Below are positions 39,463 through 40,900 of a DNA stretch of 40,900 nt, piece by piece. The stretch covers positions 1-40,900 of the forward strand of contig CAIMWS010000071.1 of assembly GCA_903845125.1 (NCBI GenBank), read 5' to 3'. The stretch is from an uncultured Verrucomicrobiota bacterium. GTDB taxonomy: Bacteria > Verrucomicrobiota > Verrucomicrobiia > Limisphaerales > UBA1319. Within the stretch, counting starts at the first letter, position 1; each line of letters starts with the position of its first letter. The position numbers and the translations under genes are program-made. The notes beneath the pieces were generated by a model, which saw only the letters and a program-made list of their open reading frames with translations, was not told the DNA's origin and ran no database searches.

Positions 39463-39887
39463 ACCGCGCTTTACCCCAGCCCAAGGCCTTCACTTTGCTC
39501 GAAGTGATGATTGCCATGTTCATCTTTTTCATGGCCATATTCGCCATCCTTGACCTGGTTTCCATGAACATACGGGCGGCTCGAATCATCAAACCCGAAA
39601 CCGTCGATATTTGCAGCCTGGCGGCGGAATTGACTTTGACGAATAAATTAACTGAAGGAACGGTTTCCGGCGATTTTGGGGATTTATATCCCGGTTTTCA
39701 TTGGACCCGGGATATTTATCTGGTTTCCACCAACGGGCTTTTCCAGGTGGATTTTACAGTAAGCCCGGATGCCGGACGGCAAAACCAGGAATCGAAATTG
39801 AGCATTCTTCTTTTTCGACCGGAATCCGGCACCCGGGCGGGTTCAGGTGTGGGACAAGGATTCCAAATGCGGGGAGGCGGCCGATGA
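39459..39887 (+). CDS. gspI: Minor pseudopilin GspI-like
   Basis: 142 residues. The short leader MNRALPQPKA is followed by FTLLEVMIAMFIFF, so cleavage would fall after Ala10 rather than the usual Gly. The mature part is a small beta-rich domain with YPGFHWTRDIYLVSTNGLFQVDF, then the short tail typical of GspI. The ATG overlaps the gspH stop (ATGA, 39459-39462) and its own stop overlaps the gspJ ATG in the same way. A start further upstream within gspH is excluded by the overlap geometry and the leader length. Confidence 0.85.
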   Translation: MNRALPQPKAFTLLEVMIAMFIFFMAIFAILDLVSMNIRAARIIKPETVDICSLAAELTLTNKLTEGTVSGDFGDLYPGFHWTRDIYLVSTNGLFQVDFTVSPDAGRQNQESKLSILLFRPESGTRAGSGVGQGFQMRGGGR

Positions 39888-40834
39888 TCCTGGAGAGCAC
39901 GTTTTCGAGTGGGGCTGTAGCCGGTGATGGTTTCCCGCCAATGAGAACTCTAATGTTACCGCCAGCAGGCGATGGTGGCTGCCAACTTGGCGCCGAGCAG
40001 GGGCTTGGTGGAACTGCCCATGGGCACGGTCGCCGCCGAGCAAAACGCGGCCCCTTGGGCGGCCTGGCTTTCACCTTGCTTGAGATCATGATCGCCATCA
40101 CTATTTTGGGGGCCGTGCTCACCGCGATTTATTCAAGCTGGTCGGCAATCGTGCGGGCGGCAAAAGTCGGTTTGGATTCCGCTGCCCGCATGCAGCGCAC
40201 CAGAATGGCCATGCGCTGTCTGGTCGATTCCCTCATGTGCGCCCAGATGTTTGGCGCCAATTGGGATTTTTATTCATTCGACGCAGATACCTCCAGCGAT
40301 TTTGGCTTCCTGAGTTTTGTGGCACGATTGCCCGTTTCCTTCCCTGAATCCGGTTTATTTGGGGACCAAGTACTACGCCGCGTTACTTTTCAGGTTGAAA
40401 ACAGCCAGGATGGGCGCAACCAGTTGGTGATGTATCAGATGCCGCTGTTGGCCGAAACCAACTCCATGCAAAAGCCGTTCCAGATTGTGTTGGCCAGGGA
40501 CATCAGCCAATTCACGCTCGATTTCTGGGGTTCGCAAACCAACGATTGGTCATCCGAATGGCGCTTCACCAACCAAATACCCAAACTAGTGCGGGTCACT
40601 TTAGGATATGGAAAGGGTTATGCCTCGGAATCAGATGACATTTGCACCCGGGTGGTGGCGATGTCCAGCATCGTGGTTCCCCCTGCCTACCAAAATGCGG
40701 GGGGACCTGGCGGTAATGTTCCACCCCCGGGCATGACGGGGGGATCCAACCTTCCTCCGGGCATTGCCACGGGTCCGCCCGGATCGCGCGGCTTCCGCGA
40801 CAGCCAATCCGGTGGCTCCGGGAGGGTGCGATGA
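39884..40834 (+). CDS. gspJ: Minor pseudopilin GspJ-like with a long N-terminal leader
   Basis: 316 residues. The start at 39884 is set by an ATGA overlap with gspI. The predicted leader is unusually long: about 62 residues, Gly/Pro/Arg-rich, before LA|FTLLEIMIAITILGAVL, with Ala62 at the -1 position. The mature body matches GspJ (AIVRAAKVGLD, RMAMRCLVDSL, VTLGYGKGYASESDD) and ends in a Gly/Pro-rich tail (PPGMTGGSNLPPGIATGPPG). Alternative in-frame starts (ATG at residues 20 and 24) would still leave a long leader. It overlaps gspK by ATGA. Confidence 0.82.
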   Translation: MILESTFSSGAVAGDGFPPMRTLMLPPAGDGGCQLGAEQGLGGTAHGHGRRRAKRGPLGGLAFTLLEIMIAITILGAVLTAIYSSWSAIVRAAKVGLDSAARMQRTRMAMRCLVDSLMCAQMFGANWDFYSFDADTSSDFGFLSFVARLPVSFPESGLFGDQVLRRVTFQVENSQDGRNQLVMYQMPLLAETNSMQKPFQIVLARDISQFTLDFWGSQTNDWSSEWRFTNQIPKLVRVTLGYGKGYASESDDICTRVVAMSSIVVPPAYQNAGGPGGNVPPPGMTGGSNLPPGIATGPPGSRGFRDSQSGGSGRVR

Positions 40835-40900
40835 AGATTCGCCAGACATCTTGCGCGAGCGGCATTGCCTTGATCATCGTCATGGTGGTCATTTTCATGA
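40831..40900 (+). CDS. gspK: Start of a GspK-like minor pseudopilin (truncated by the window end)
   Basis: The first 23 codons are present, from the ATG at 40831 (overlapping the gspJ stop by ATGA) to the window edge. The peptide MKIRQTSCASG is followed by IALIIVMVVIFM, the prepilin cleavage site and hydrophobic helix with the I/V rather than Phe start seen in GspK. The rest lies beyond the window. Confidence 0.7.
   Translation, partial: MKIRQTSCASGIALIIVMVVIFM

Noticed and set aside
1-40900. CRISPR arrays, insertion sequences, prophage, tRNA or rRNA genes
   Set aside because: No regularly spaced repeats, transposase or integrase signatures, terminal inverted repeats or RNA-gene folds were seen.

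Overview
The window reads as chromosomal DNA of a free-living, GC-rich Gram-negative bacterium, most likely a verrucomicrobial (PVC superphylum) organism. This rests on recognised protein types only: lamin-tail and CotH giant secreted proteins, a DUF3352-like/pseudopilin hybrid, a serine hydrolase-NamZ fusion, DUF5107, type II secretion pseudopilins and an isolated nuoA. No rRNA, tRNA, phage, insertion sequence or CRISPR array was seen. Shine-Dalgarno motifs are rare, and the two clearest ones both precede TTG starts.

Layout, left to right. (1) 1-3 kb: the end of a secreted beta-sandwich protein and a secreted protein with four lamin-tail domains. (2) 3.1-10.4 kb, minus strand: a glycosidase-like gene, a DUF5107 gene and a Trp-rich secreted protein form a probable sugar-processing operon, followed by nuoA overlapping a phosphohexomutase. 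(3) 10.5-13.9 kb: a DUF3352-like/pseudopilin fusion, a PAS histidine kinase with a cysteine cluster, and a small membrane protein that begins with the ParB N-terminal motif. (4) 14-16.7 kb, minus: parB, a PfkB-family kinase and def. (5) 16.8-22.3 kb: a serine hydrolase-NamZ fusion for peptidoglycan turnover, a membrane-anchored coiled-coil protein ending at a clear terminator, a stand-alone LON-substrate-binding protein, and a CvpA-like membrane protein. (6) 22.4-31 kb, minus: a small hypothetical ORF, a secreted TIM-barrel glycosidase-like protein, and a 1906-residue CotH/lamin-tail protein. (7) 31-36.5 kb, minus: an RG-rich protein, a fold-III amino-acid decarboxylase and a deoxyhypusine-synthase homologue (a likely polyamine operon), and a URO-D-like protein. 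(8) 36.6 kb to the edge, plus: larE, then gspF-gspH-gspI-gspJ-gspK, chained by ATGA overlaps and running off the window.

The genes fit a polysaccharide-degrading lifestyle with heavy protein export: several large signal-peptide proteins and glycosidases next to a type II secretion operon that could export some of them. The most unusual item is the small two-helix membrane protein at 13497-13895. Its first 16 residues match the ParA-stimulating N-terminus of the ParB encoded 2 kb away at 11 of 16 positions, although it has no ParB DNA-binding domains.
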